The position numbers and the translations under genes are program-made. The notes below the pieces were generated by a model. It ran no database searches. It saw only the letters and a list, made by a program, of their open reading frames with translations, and was not told the origin of the DNA. This document shows, in pieces, positions 8,601-13,843 of a DNA stretch of 19,382 nucleotides (its first letter is position 1; each line of letters begins with the position of its first letter). Source of the DNA: DATBFX01 sp036558305 (GTDB lineage Bacteria; Chloroflexota; Chloroflexia; Thermomicrobiales; UBA6265); contig DATBFX010000293.1 in the NCBI GenBank assembly GCA_036558305.1, forward strand, positions 1 through 19,382. Direction: 5' to 3'.

Positions 8601-9346
8601 GAGACGACGGACGCTTCGCCTTCCCGGTCCAGCCGGGCGACTACCTGCTGGTCGAGACCCAGGCGCCGTGGGGTTACGCGCCGATCGAACCGACCCCCTT
8701 CGCCGTCGAGGAAGGACACGCCACCGCGCTCGACGTCGTCGATCCCAAGGCGCCCAGTCTGACCGTCACCACGTACGGTTCCGATACCGGTGCGAACGTG
8801 CTACCGGGTGCCTGCTTCAACCTCTACGGCGACGGAAACGGCGATCAGCTCCTCGATCCCTTCGATCCGTACATCGCGAGCGCCTGTGACGGCGATGCGG
8901 ACGGTATCGCTCGGTTCGACGTCCTCGGACCGGGCCGGTACATCCTCCACCAGACCGGCAGCCCACTCGGTTACCTGCCGGCTGCCGATCTCGCGCTGTC
9001 CCTGAGCACGGGCGAAGATGCCGGGCGGAGCGTCACCGACGAGGTCGGCGGCGCGGTGATCACCAAGTACGGATCGGACACCGGCGACAACCCGCTGCCG
9101 GGAGGTTGCCTGACCGTCTGGTCGGACGTCGACGGCAACGAACTCTGGGACCCGGAGATCGACGCGCTTTTGTTTTTCGGGTGCAGCGACGACACCGGCA
9201 GGGTCGGTTTCCCGCTCCTTCCCGGTCATTACCTCGTGGTCGAGAGCTTTGTGCCGGACGGCTACGGTCAGTCCGAGCCCGTTGCCTTCACGGTGGCGGC
9301 GGGAGCCTCGACTCAGGTCCGCGTTACCGATCCACGCGTATCCTGA
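2657..9346 (+). CDS. Giant secreted repeat protein: thrombospondin-3 repeats, Ig/cadherin-like domain, 17 CnaB/SpaA-like domains
   Basis: The 2229-residue protein starts at the ATG at 2657, eight bases after GAGGGAG and directly before a signal peptide (residues 1 to about 28, starting MSRLIRSVRLLSF, with likely cleavage near TAADAA). An upstream TTG at 2594 would hide the signal peptide. Residues 31-142 form an unidentified Cys-containing domain. Residues 143-418 hold seven thrombospondin type-3 calcium repeats. Residues 419-514 form a cadherin/Ig-like domain (VLANDDDSDGD, then GFTGTDTFTYTV DDGHGG). Residues 515-2229 are 17 CnaB/SpaA-like beta-sandwich domains. The chain ends two residues after the last domain: no LPXTG, dockerin, SLH or membrane anchor. 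The protein is very rich in Asp. It is probably an extracellular stalk or adhesin. No sortase or secretion partner lies nearby. The stop codon is part of a terminator-like hairpin. Confidence 0.93.
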   Translation: MSRLIRSVRLLSFIALCAVSLSSVTAADAAKKPPPDPADFSVQVTCEPFDPASGTTTCAFAAFASDGSSIHSFTLLGEPCGPVTGGTGRSTADGIRFGGESGTLTLASVASVAGTASYELRVDSDRFTVDGPGLGCTAPPPPDADGDGVADDADNCVDTANPDQVDTDADGQGDACDDTPSGPDHDGDGIPDETDNCRRVPNPDQADADGDGKGDACDETPNGPDRDGDGVPDSSDNCTRDPNADQSDLDGDGKGDVCDDTPNGPDADGDGVADKTDNCRNVANPDQADADGDGKGDACDETPNGPDHDGDGVPDKVDNCRDDANPDQADLDGDGKGDVCDKDDDGDKVKDDHDNCPTAANHDQKDTDGDGLGDSCDDTPSGPDADADGVPDDTDNCPQTPNPDQADSDHDGTGDACDTPNTPPVAHDDDATTAVDTAVTIDVLANDDDSDGDALTVAEVTAPTAGGTTSLADDGTITYTPGSGFTGTDTFTYTVDDGHGGTAGATVTVSVLTSGAVVTKYGDDSGSTPLPGACYAIFVDEDGDQHLDEEIDTYLFSACDDTGRLELTLSPASYILYESRAPRGYATFDPIAFSVAPGAVTPVRVVDQRLLSITIGKFGADTGDTPLPGACFYLYRDDDQNGVRDSDEAYRAACDDASSGILVLQSLTPGSYVIAEVRPPTGYVPVPDVPITLVAGQNKTIQIVDQPGGAVVSKYGVDTGTTLLTGACFQVWTDDDGSGTWDEEADGFVAEVCDGFGDPRDGRVGFVLDPGTYLLVETHAPFGYVASDPILFTVGADGTAALDVIDERAPTLTVEKFGADTGETPLPGSCFDLYRDANGNQALDEGEDDPVAQECDYGGDGILDFGPQLPGDYILREREAPAGYALAPDVAFTLTGSEQRHLTVVDQPGGVVITKLGSDTGETPLPGACFWFFRDDNGDGRLQEWEDDPLVADACDGEYTGKIAAPLPPGSYFAVEYRTPAGYQTADPVLFSVVEGAATQLTITDYRLPTLTIAKRGADTGDDPLTGACFTLFYDQNGNGARDEEDDYGPSVCDGGYRDDEADGILPFGPVQPGNYVLAETTPPLGYLPAADQALTFALGENKNLTIVDEPGGLVVTKLGADTDQTPLPGACFAVWTDNDANGLLDPEFDTFLTYQCDDDRDGHFSFALPPGTYLLQEDGTPYGYAPAAPIPFEMADGIATRLTVVDDKLATLSIRKLGADTGSTLLPDACFDLYLDADGDGALNTDVDPRAASACDESDGTDGVTRFDSLPAGTYLVHETRSPVGYGPAPDQVVTLTLNDTAQLDVIDPPGGIVVTKYGSDTGTTPLPGACFNLYRDVDDNGVFDEIDQEGFMGGACDDDGDGRFGFGVGPGTYYVVETSAPEGYAGSPPVAVTVVAGVRSQVAVTDRRLATLLIHKTGADDPESPLGGACFNLYRDDNENGTHEPEEEGGVYRSCDDWGYPDYRDNGLIGFRNLPPGAYVLVETDVPFGHLVNPDTAVVLGDGEDKEIDVVDPVGAILTVTTYGVDTGSSPIGGACYLVWADLDGDRLLDKTVDTTAAGGCDGDPDGYGGTGQISLTLPTGNFILEETGPPAGYAVVDPVPFAATAGETTSLTVIDPRAPLLTVVKRGSDTGQTPLLGACFQLWTDLDADGLRADGDHPISGACDDSASTGYPDTLDGFIHIGYVAPGAYVLVETRAPVGYLLTADTPIALHVNDEVEFPIVDDPGGAVFTKLGIDTGETPLAGACLNAYADADGSGTLTEGDAFVDGTCDGFDGTFDGIFGFPLPPGRYLAVESYPPDGYVIAAPVPFTVALGAATQVRIVDPRPATITITTYGTDTGETPLPGACFDLYRDADANGTLDASDPPLGGACDSQYWWEPLDGVTSFANLAPGAYLLVQTVAPFGYLPAATVALALDSGEAEQVQITDAPGGVVITKRGFDTGEASLPGACFDVWSDLDHSGSLDTNVDTRTTGECDWQSGDDGRFAFPVQPGDYLLVETQAPWGYAPIEPTPFAVEEGHATALDVVDPKAPSLTVTTYGSDTGANVLPGACFNLYGDGNGDQLLDPFDPYIASACDGDADGIARFDVLGPGRYILHQTGSPLGYLPAADLALSLSTGEDAGRSVTDEVGGAVITKYGSDTGDNPLPGGCLTVWSDVDGNELWDPEIDALLFFGCSDDTGRVGFPLLPGHYLVVESFVPDGYGQSEPVAFTVAAGASTQVRVTDPRVS
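3083..3910 (+). repeat. Seven thrombospondin type-3 calcium-binding repeats (coding)
   Basis: Within the giant protein, seven units each contain a DxDGDGVPDxxDNC-type loop, an NPDQAD-type linker and a DxDGDGKGDACD-type loop. Most are separated by a TPxGP spacer. The fifth and sixth units are fused by DKDDDGDKVKDD without that spacer. I count seven DNC and seven G-D-x-C-D motifs. In the known family such loops bind calcium and the cysteines pair, giving a rigid calcium-dependent rod. The DNA shows matching periodicity of roughly 120 bases. Confidence 0.9.
4199..9343 (+). repeat. Seventeen tandem CnaB/SpaA-like domain repeats, about 303 bp each (coding)
   Basis: The 1715 residues divide into 17 units of about 101 residues. 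Each unit runs: strand with Lys (VVTKYG or TLTIxKxG), ADTGxTPLPGACF, an aromatic strand, an Asp-rich loop of the form DxDxNGxxDxxxD, a second Cys in CD, a PGxYxLxET strand, PxGY, a late strand and a final VVD. Odd units end D-x-[RK]-x-[APS] and carry a DPVPFTV-like strand. Even units end in D followed by a PGG-type tail and carry a GYLPAADxALTL-like strand. The alternation is perfect from unit 1 to unit 17, so the array is eight and a half copies of a two-domain module. Every unit has exactly two cysteines. Confidence 0.93.
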
Positions 9347-9374
9347 AGCCCGCGTCGCCCCGGCTTCACGTTTT
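9344..9374 (+). terminator. Terminator-like hairpin built on the stop codon of the giant gene
   Basis: TGAAGCC (9344-9350, beginning with the TGA stop) and GGCTTCA (9362-9368) are exact reverse complements around an 11-base loop, and TTTT follows at 9371-9374. This looks like a short intrinsic terminator between two converging genes. The stem is only seven pairs and the T-run is brief, so strength is uncertain. Confidence 0.45.
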
Positions 9375-9388
9375 CCGCCGCGGCGCCG

Positions 9389-10393
9389 TCACCGACTTGG
9401 GGACGGCGCCGCGGTACCGGACACGAGGCGCGACGCGTGAGTCGCCGCGCCGTGCGTCGCGACCGCCCCGTGCGGCAGCACCGCGTGGACGCCGCGAACG
9501 CCGTTGACGACCTGGGTGATGCGGAGGTCGACGAGCAGACTGGCGAGGGCGAGGGCTTCGGCGCGGGGAAGCCCGTGCCGCTCCGCCATCAGATCGAGCA
9601 TCGCTTCGAGCGCGATCAGCATCGCTTCGTCGAGCGACTCGTCGAAACCGAAGGTGAGCCAACCGACCGGCGTTTCGGCGCGCGGCGTCGTCAGTGGCAG
9701 GTCGTCGCGCAGGTCGAAGGTGAGTTCGGCCAGGTCCATCGGGCACTCGATCGCCATTGAGCTCGATTCGCCGTCGGCTTGACGCCCATGCCCGTCGCCG
9801 ACGGAGACGAGACCGCCGGGCACGGCGATCGGCAGGTAGAGCGTGCTGCCGCCGACGAGTTCCTTGCAGTCGATGTTGCCGCCGGTCGGACGCGGCGGCG
9901 AGGTCGGGTGCCGACCCGGCGTCGCCGGCGGCATCCCGATTACGCCGAAGAAGGGAGCGAGCGCGACTTCGTGACCGAATTGGTCGCGACCGGTCATCCG
10001 CTCGCGGTCGAGTTCCCACCGCAGGGCGAACGTTCCGGCGCCGGCACCGAGGCCGAGGCGGGTGTTGACCGGCGTATCCCAGCCGCCGGCACCCGTCCAG
10101 CCGAACGAGCCCGGCCGCAACTCGCCGATGCCGACGACGAGCGTCATGCCCGGCTTGGCACCGCGGATCGCGATTGGACCGCAGAGCGCGTGGCCGCCGT
10201 CGAGGTCCGGATCGCGCGGTTCGACCCGGGCCGGCGGCGAGCCGTCGGCAGGGTGCGGCTCCAGGCCCCAACCGGCCTCCAACGTACGGAAGCGGACGGT
10301 GTCGCCGGGGTCGATCGTCAGGATCGGCGGCAGGTCGGGCGAGAAATGCCCGTGCAGATTGGCGCGCGTCGGTTCGACGGTGTGGCTGGTCAA
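9389..10393 (-). CDS. Acetamidase/formamidase family protein (second paralog)
   Basis: The 334-residue protein is a second FmdA/AmdA family amidohydrolase. Visible landmarks are LCGPIAIRGAKPGM (about residues 70-83), SFGWTGAGGW, GGNIDC (171-176), LYLPIAVPGGLVSVGD and the GDGHGRQADGE metal/active-site motif (199-209), then TPVGWLTFGFDESLDEAM and a C-terminus with QVVNGVRGVHAVLP. I chose TTG at 10393 because GGAGGGG lies seven bases upstream. An in-frame start at 10456 would overlap the preceding GNAT gene. It is clearly divergent from the copy at 686-1588 but close to the fragment at 2212-2450. It follows the GNAT gene by 31 bases, probably in one operon. The substrate is unknown. Confidence 0.9.
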   Translation of the reverse strand: MTSHTVEPTRANLHGHFSPDLPPILTIDPGDTVRFRTLEAGWGLEPHPADGSPPARVEPRDPDLDGGHALCGPIAIRGAKPGMTLVVGIGELRPGSFGWTGAGGWDTPVNTRLGLGAGAGTFALRWELDRERMTGRDQFGHEVALAPFFGVIGMPPATPGRHPTSPPRPTGGNIDCKELVGGSTLYLPIAVPGGLVSVGDGHGRQADGESSSMAIECPMDLAELTFDLRDDLPLTTPRAETPVGWLTFGFDESLDEAMLIALEAMLDLMAERHGLPRAEALALASLLVDLRITQVVNGVRGVHAVLPHGAVATHGAATHASRLVSGTAAPSPSR

Positions 10394-10424
10394 CGAAACA
10401 CCCCTCCGCGTTCGCGGTTGCCGG

Positions 10425-10934
10425 TCACTCGAAAAGATCGAAGGTCGCCGGGACACGAGCCGTGCCGCCGTTCGCCAGCGCGCCCGGTGTCAATTCCATC
10501 GCCATGTACGCTTTGCCCTTGTCGGAGTATTTCGAGCGCACCCGGTGGGCAAGCTCCGGCGAGAACCCGAAGCGGGGATAGTACGTCGGGTGACCGAGAA
10601 CGAGGAGTGCCGCGCGGCCCCGCTCCCGGCAGACTTCGATCCCCTGGCGCACCAGCGCCGACCCGATCCCGGCTCCCTGCCGCTCCGGCGTCACCGCGAG
10701 CGGCGAAAGGATGGCACCGGCAATCTCCTCCCCGCCCGTCTCGATCGGCGTCTCCGTAAACATGATGTGCCCGACCACCTGCCCGTCCTCGACCGCGACG
10801 AGCGAGGCGACGACGACCTCGTCCCGTCGCAGCCGGTCGACGAGTTCGGGGATCGGTTCGTCGCCAAAGGCACGGCCGACGACCTCGCCGATGGCAGCGT
10901 AGTCGGCCGGCGTCTCGTCGCGAATCTCCAGCAT
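10425..10934 (-). CDS. GNAT family N-acetyltransferase (YhbS-like)
   Basis: The 169-residue protein has the GNAT fold: an N-terminal IRDETPADYAAIGEVV strand-helix, a central VVGHIMFT strand, SPLAVTPE, and the acetyl-CoA pyrophosphate-binding loop RQGAGIG (residues 85-91) followed by the helix SALVRQGIE. The later LGHPTYYPRFGF is typical of the YhbS-like subgroup. The ATG start at 10934 has GGAGGGG six bases upstream. A further upstream in-frame start would run into the promoter region of the divergent gene. It is the first gene of a likely operon with the acetamidase paralog. The acceptor substrate cannot be deduced. Confidence 0.9.
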   Translation of the reverse strand: MLEIRDETPADYAAIGEVVGRAFGDEPIPELVDRLRRDEVVVASLVAVEDGQVVGHIMFTETPIETGGEEIAGAILSPLAVTPERQGAGIGSALVRQGIEVCRERGRAALLVLGHPTYYPRFGFSPELAHRVRSKYSDKGKAYMAMELTPGALANGGTARVPATFDLFE

Positions 10935-11012
10935 CCGGTTCCCCTCCACCGGGGATCGTACGGGATCGCCCGGGCGAACGCCATAGAATGCCGACGGCGA
11001 AAGGAGCGACTC

Positions 11013-11369
11013 GTGAACGCCGACACCGACCAACTCGCGGCAGCCTTCAGCGCCGCCCTACGGACCGTCCTCGATCCCGACGAGTTCGACGTCACCCCCG
11101 GCGCGCCCGGCGAACTCGACGTCGCGACCGACGATTGGACGCTTCATGTCGAAGGGTGGCCGAACGGCGTCGCCTGGCTCGCCATCGACGACGAACCGGA
11201 CGATCCGGCGGGCTATGCGGCGGCGCGCCGGCAGGTGATGAGCGAAGGGGTTGAACGGGCGCTCGCGGAGGCGGATCGCGCGGTCGGAGGGGCGTTGGCG
11301 CGGGCGCTGAGGGCGAGCGGGGATCCGTTTACGACTCAGTTTGCGATCGCTTTATCAATTTCCCAGTAG
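11013..11369 (+). CDS. Small hypothetical protein
   Basis: This 118-residue protein is not one I recognise. It starts at GTG 11013 with AAGGAG six bases upstream. It has an acidic N-terminal half (LDPDEFDVTPGAPGELDVA), then a predicted strand WTLHVEGWPNGVAWLAIDDE and a helical Ala/Arg-rich C-terminal half. No signal peptide or membrane segment is visible. It diverges from the GNAT gene across a 78-base spacer that must carry promoters for both; a TAGAAT at 10984-10989 is a possible -10. The last dozen codons (FAIALSISQ) are less GC-rich than the rest, just before the A/T-richer toxin-antitoxin segment, so the native C-terminus may have been altered. Confidence 0.65.
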   Translation: MNADTDQLAAAFSAALRTVLDPDEFDVTPGAPGELDVATDDWTLHVEGWPNGVAWLAIDDEPDDPAGYAAARRQVMSEGVERALAEADRAVGGALARALRASGDPFTTQFAIALSISQ

Positions 11370-11438
11370 GTAGGCAGCCGCGTAATCGGATCGGTCCGGT
11401 TGATGGTGCTGGCCCATCGGCTGAGCGAAGGAACGCAA

Positions 11439-11469
11439 TCGACCACTGCATCGACCAAATCGCTATACT
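11439..11469 (+). promoter_or_regulatory. Probable promoter of the toxin-antitoxin pair
   Basis: A strong -10-like hexamer TATACT lies at 11464-11469. TCGACC at 11439-11444 is a weak -35 candidate with a long 19-base spacer. A start about seven bases after the -10 would put the RNA 5' end right at the GGAGG (11476-11480) of the antitoxin gene, giving a very short leader. The motif is seen; activity is inferred. Confidence 0.45.
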
Positions 11470-11486
11470 CTGCGTGGAGGTGTCGA

Positions 11487-11699
11487 ATGATGCGCGACGA
11501 TCCTGTTCACTCCGCGACCGCCACCGTGCCGAAGATTAAAATGCCGCCGATCCCCCCTCCGACCACCGAGGAGATCGAGCGACGGCGAGAAGTTGTCTCC
11601 CGTATTATCGCGCTGCGCGAGAAGATTGGGCCGATCGGAATCTCGACCTCCGACTTGATTCGAGAAGGTCGCGATGAGGCCGATGGAATCGACGACTAG
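11487..11699 (+). CDS. VapB-type antitoxin-like protein
   Basis: The 70-residue protein starts at ATG 11487, six bases after GGAGG; a second ATG follows immediately. The N-terminus is Pro-rich (KIKMPPIPPPTTEEI). The C-terminal half is a charged helix (RRREVVSRIIALREKIGPIG) ending in ISTSDLIREGRDEADG, a tail common in short antitoxins paired with PIN toxins. The last 26 bases overlap the toxin gene, so the two are translationally coupled. The expected role is to bind and block the toxin and probably repress the shared promoter. No clear DNA-binding fold is visible, so the subfamily is unsettled. The region is more A/T-rich than its neighbours. Confidence 0.72.
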   Translation: MMRDDPVHSATATVPKIKMPPIPPPTTEEIERRREVVSRIIALREKIGPIGISTSDLIREGRDEADGIDD

Positions 11700-12135
11700 T
11701 CGATCACTGTTCGTCGTAGACGCCTCCGTCGCGACGAAATGGCACCTGAAAGACGAGCCCTGGACTCACCAAGCTCAAGCGATCCTTACCGAATATCAGG
11801 AAGGTAGGATCGATCTTGTTGCGCCTGCTTTCATCCGATATGAGGTACCGAGTGCCATTCGCAAGACCTTGCGCACACGTCGGCTAACGTCGGAGGACGC
11901 GCGGACCTCTATCCAAACATTCCTAGAACTCGGTATTCCAACGATCGACGGTGATGACATCATCCTCGCCGCGTTCGAATTTACCCTCAGAGTCGGCTGT
12001 TCATTCTATGACGGAATGTATTTGGCACTGGCCGAAGGACTGGATTGTCCCTTGATCAACGCCGACGTCAGCCTTCACAACGCTCTGCGAGGACACCTGA
12101 TCGCCACCGTCTGGCTCGGAGACTGGCCCATCTGA
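11674..12135 (+). CDS. PIN-domain ribonuclease toxin (VapC family)
   Basis: The 153-residue protein is a PIN-domain RNase, the toxin of a type II toxin-antitoxin pair. The four acidic metal-binding residues expected for the family are in place: D16 in FVVDASVATKW, E57 in IRYEVPSA, D113 in SFYDGMYLALAE and D131 in LINADVSL. Nothing essential appears missing, so it should be active. The start is ATG 11674, with GAGAAGG five bases upstream and overlapping the antitoxin reading frame. An internal ATG at 11683 is possible. Known VapC enzymes cleave tRNA or rRNA; the target here is unknown. Base composition is lower in GC than the flanking genes, suggesting acquisition by transfer. Confidence 0.9.
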   Translation: MRPMESTTSRSLFVVDASVATKWHLKDEPWTHQAQAILTEYQEGRIDLVAPAFIRYEVPSAIRKTLRTRRLTSEDARTSIQTFLELGIPTIDGDDIILAAFEFTLRVGCSFYDGMYLALAEGLDCPLINADVSLHNALRGHLIATVWLGDWPI

Positions 12136-12154
12136 ACGCATATCTGGAGGTGCA

Positions 12155-13804
12155 ATGACGACCCCGCAAACGACCGCAAGCCCGCTCACCCAGCGCCCCG
12201 AGTGGCGTGCCCTCCAAACTCACTACGACCGCCTCAAGGACACCCATCTCCGCGACCTCTTCGCCGCCGATCCTGCCCGCGGCGAGCGTCTCGCGACCGA
12301 AGCCGTCGGCATCTACCTCGACTACTCGAAAAACCGGATCACCGACGAGACGGTGCGGCTCCTGATCGCCCTCGCCGAGGCGGTCGGGTTGCCGGCGCGG
12401 ATCGCGGCGATGTTCTCCGGCGAAAAGATCAACGTCACCGAGAACCGGGCGGTGCTCCACGGCGCGTTGCGGGCGCCGCGCGACGCCGTGATCGAGGTGG
12501 ACGGCGAGAACGTCGTGCCGGCGGTCCACGCCGTCCTCGACAAGATGGCCGACTTCGCGGACCGCGTCCGGAGCGGCGCCTGGACCGGTCACACCGGCCG
12601 GCGCATCCGCAACGTCGTCAACATCGGGATCGGCGGGTCCGACCTCGGTCCGGTGATGGCCTACGAGGCGCTGCGGTACTACAGCGACCGGAGCATGACG
12701 TTCCGCTTCGTCTCCAACGTCGACGGAACCGACTTCGCCGAGGCCACGCGCGATCTCGACCCGGCCGAGACCCTCTTCATCGTCGCCTCCAAAACGTTTA
12801 CCACCCTGGAAACGATGACCAACGCCCGCACCGCCCGCGCCTGGCTGCTGCAATCGCTCGGGGACGAGGCGGCGGTTGCCAAGCACTTCGTTGCCGTCTC
12901 GACCAACGCGAAGGAGGTCGCCGCCTTCGGGACCGACACCGCCAACATGTTCGGGTTCTGGGACTGGGTCGGCGGTCGCTACTCGATGGATTCGGCGATC
13001 GGGCTCTCGACGATGATCGCGATCGGTCCCGACCACTTCCGGGCGATGCTCGCAGGGTTCCACGCCATGGACGAGCACTTCCGAACCGCTCCCTTCGACC
13101 GTAACCTGCCGGTCCTGATGGCGCTGCTCGGTATCTGGTACGACGACTTCTTCGGTGCCGAAACCGTCGCCGTCCTCCCCTACGACCAGTACCTCAAGCG
13201 CTTCCCCGCCTACCTGCAACAACTGACGATGGAGAGCAACGGCAAGCACGTCACCCTCGACGGCATTCCCGTCGACTACGAAACCGGGCCGATCTACTGG
13301 GGCGAACCGGGGACCAACGGTCAGCACTCCTTTTACCAACTGATCCACCAGGGAACGCGCCTCGTGCCCGCCGACTTCATCGCCTTCGCCCAAACCCTCA
13401 ATCCCGTCGGCAACCACCACGACCTGCTGATGGCCAATGTCTTCGCCCAGACCGAAGCCCTCGCCTTCGGCAAGACCGCCGAGGAGGTCACGGCAGAGGG
13501 CACGCCGGGCTGGCTCGTGCCGCACCGTGTCTTCGAAGGGAATCGTCCCACGAACACGCTCCTCCTGGAACGGCTCACGCCCGAGGCGCTCGGCAAACTC
13601 GTCGCCCTCTACGAGTACAGCGTTTTCACCCAGGGCGTGATCTGGAATATCGATTCCTTCGACCAATGGGGCGTCGAACTCGGCAAAGTCCTCGCCCAAC
13701 GGATCGCCCCCGAACTCTCCGTACCGAACGACGCTGGTTTGACACACGACAGCTCGACAAATGCCCTGATCCGTCGGTATCGGTCCATGAAAGCTGACTC
13801 GTAG
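12155..13804 (+). CDS. pgi: Glucose-6-phosphate isomerase
   Basis: The 549-residue enzyme interconverts glucose 6-phosphate and fructose 6-phosphate in cytoplasmic glycolysis/gluconeogenesis. Family signatures are visible: VNIGIGGSDLGPVM (about residues 151-164), SKTFTTLET for phosphate binding, TMESNGK with the catalytic Glu at 360, NGQHSFYQLIHQGT with His391, and the C-terminal signature WNIDSFDQWGVELGK with Lys511. Length matches the E. coli-type enzyme and appears complete. The ATG start has GGAGG four bases upstream. It begins 19 bases after the toxin stop, so toxin transcripts probably read into it unless a promoter lies inside the toxin gene. The TAG stop lies within GTAGGGACGGACC, which resembles the repeat at the right window edge. 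Confidence 0.97.
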   Translation: MTTPQTTASPLTQRPEWRALQTHYDRLKDTHLRDLFAADPARGERLATEAVGIYLDYSKNRITDETVRLLIALAEAVGLPARIAAMFSGEKINVTENRAVLHGALRAPRDAVIEVDGENVVPAVHAVLDKMADFADRVRSGAWTGHTGRRIRNVVNIGIGGSDLGPVMAYEALRYYSDRSMTFRFVSNVDGTDFAEATRDLDPAETLFIVASKTFTTLETMTNARTARAWLLQSLGDEAAVAKHFVAVSTNAKEVAAFGTDTANMFGFWDWVGGRYSMDSAIGLSTMIAIGPDHFRAMLAGFHAMDEHFRTAPFDRNLPVLMALLGIWYDDFFGAETVAVLPYDQYLKRFPAYLQQLTMESNGKHVTLDGIPVDYETGPIYWGEPGTNGQHSFYQLIHQGTRLVPADFIAFAQTLNPVGNHHDLLMANVFAQTEALAFGKTAEEVTAEGTPGWLVPHRVFEGNRPTNTLLLERLTPEALGKLVALYEYSVFTQGVIWNIDSFDQWGVELGKVLAQRIAPELSVPNDAGLTHDSSTNALIRRYRSMKADS

Positions 13805-13843
13805 GGACGGACCCTCCCCTCCGCATCGCGCCGTCGCTTCCGG

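Noticed and set aside
7024..8889. Second plus-strand open frame of about 621 codons in the array
   Set aside because: It is Arg/Pro-rich in a shifted frame. The repeats are meaningful only in the frame of the giant protein.
3083..9343. CRISPR array or other non-coding tandem repeat
   Set aside because: The periodicities of about 120 and 303 bases are protein domain repeats in one continuous frame, and the unit sequences diverge at the DNA level.
10394..10456. Upstream start for the second acetamidase at 10456
   Set aside because: It would overlap the GNAT gene end and lacks an SD, whereas TTG 10393 has GGAGGGG seven bases upstream.
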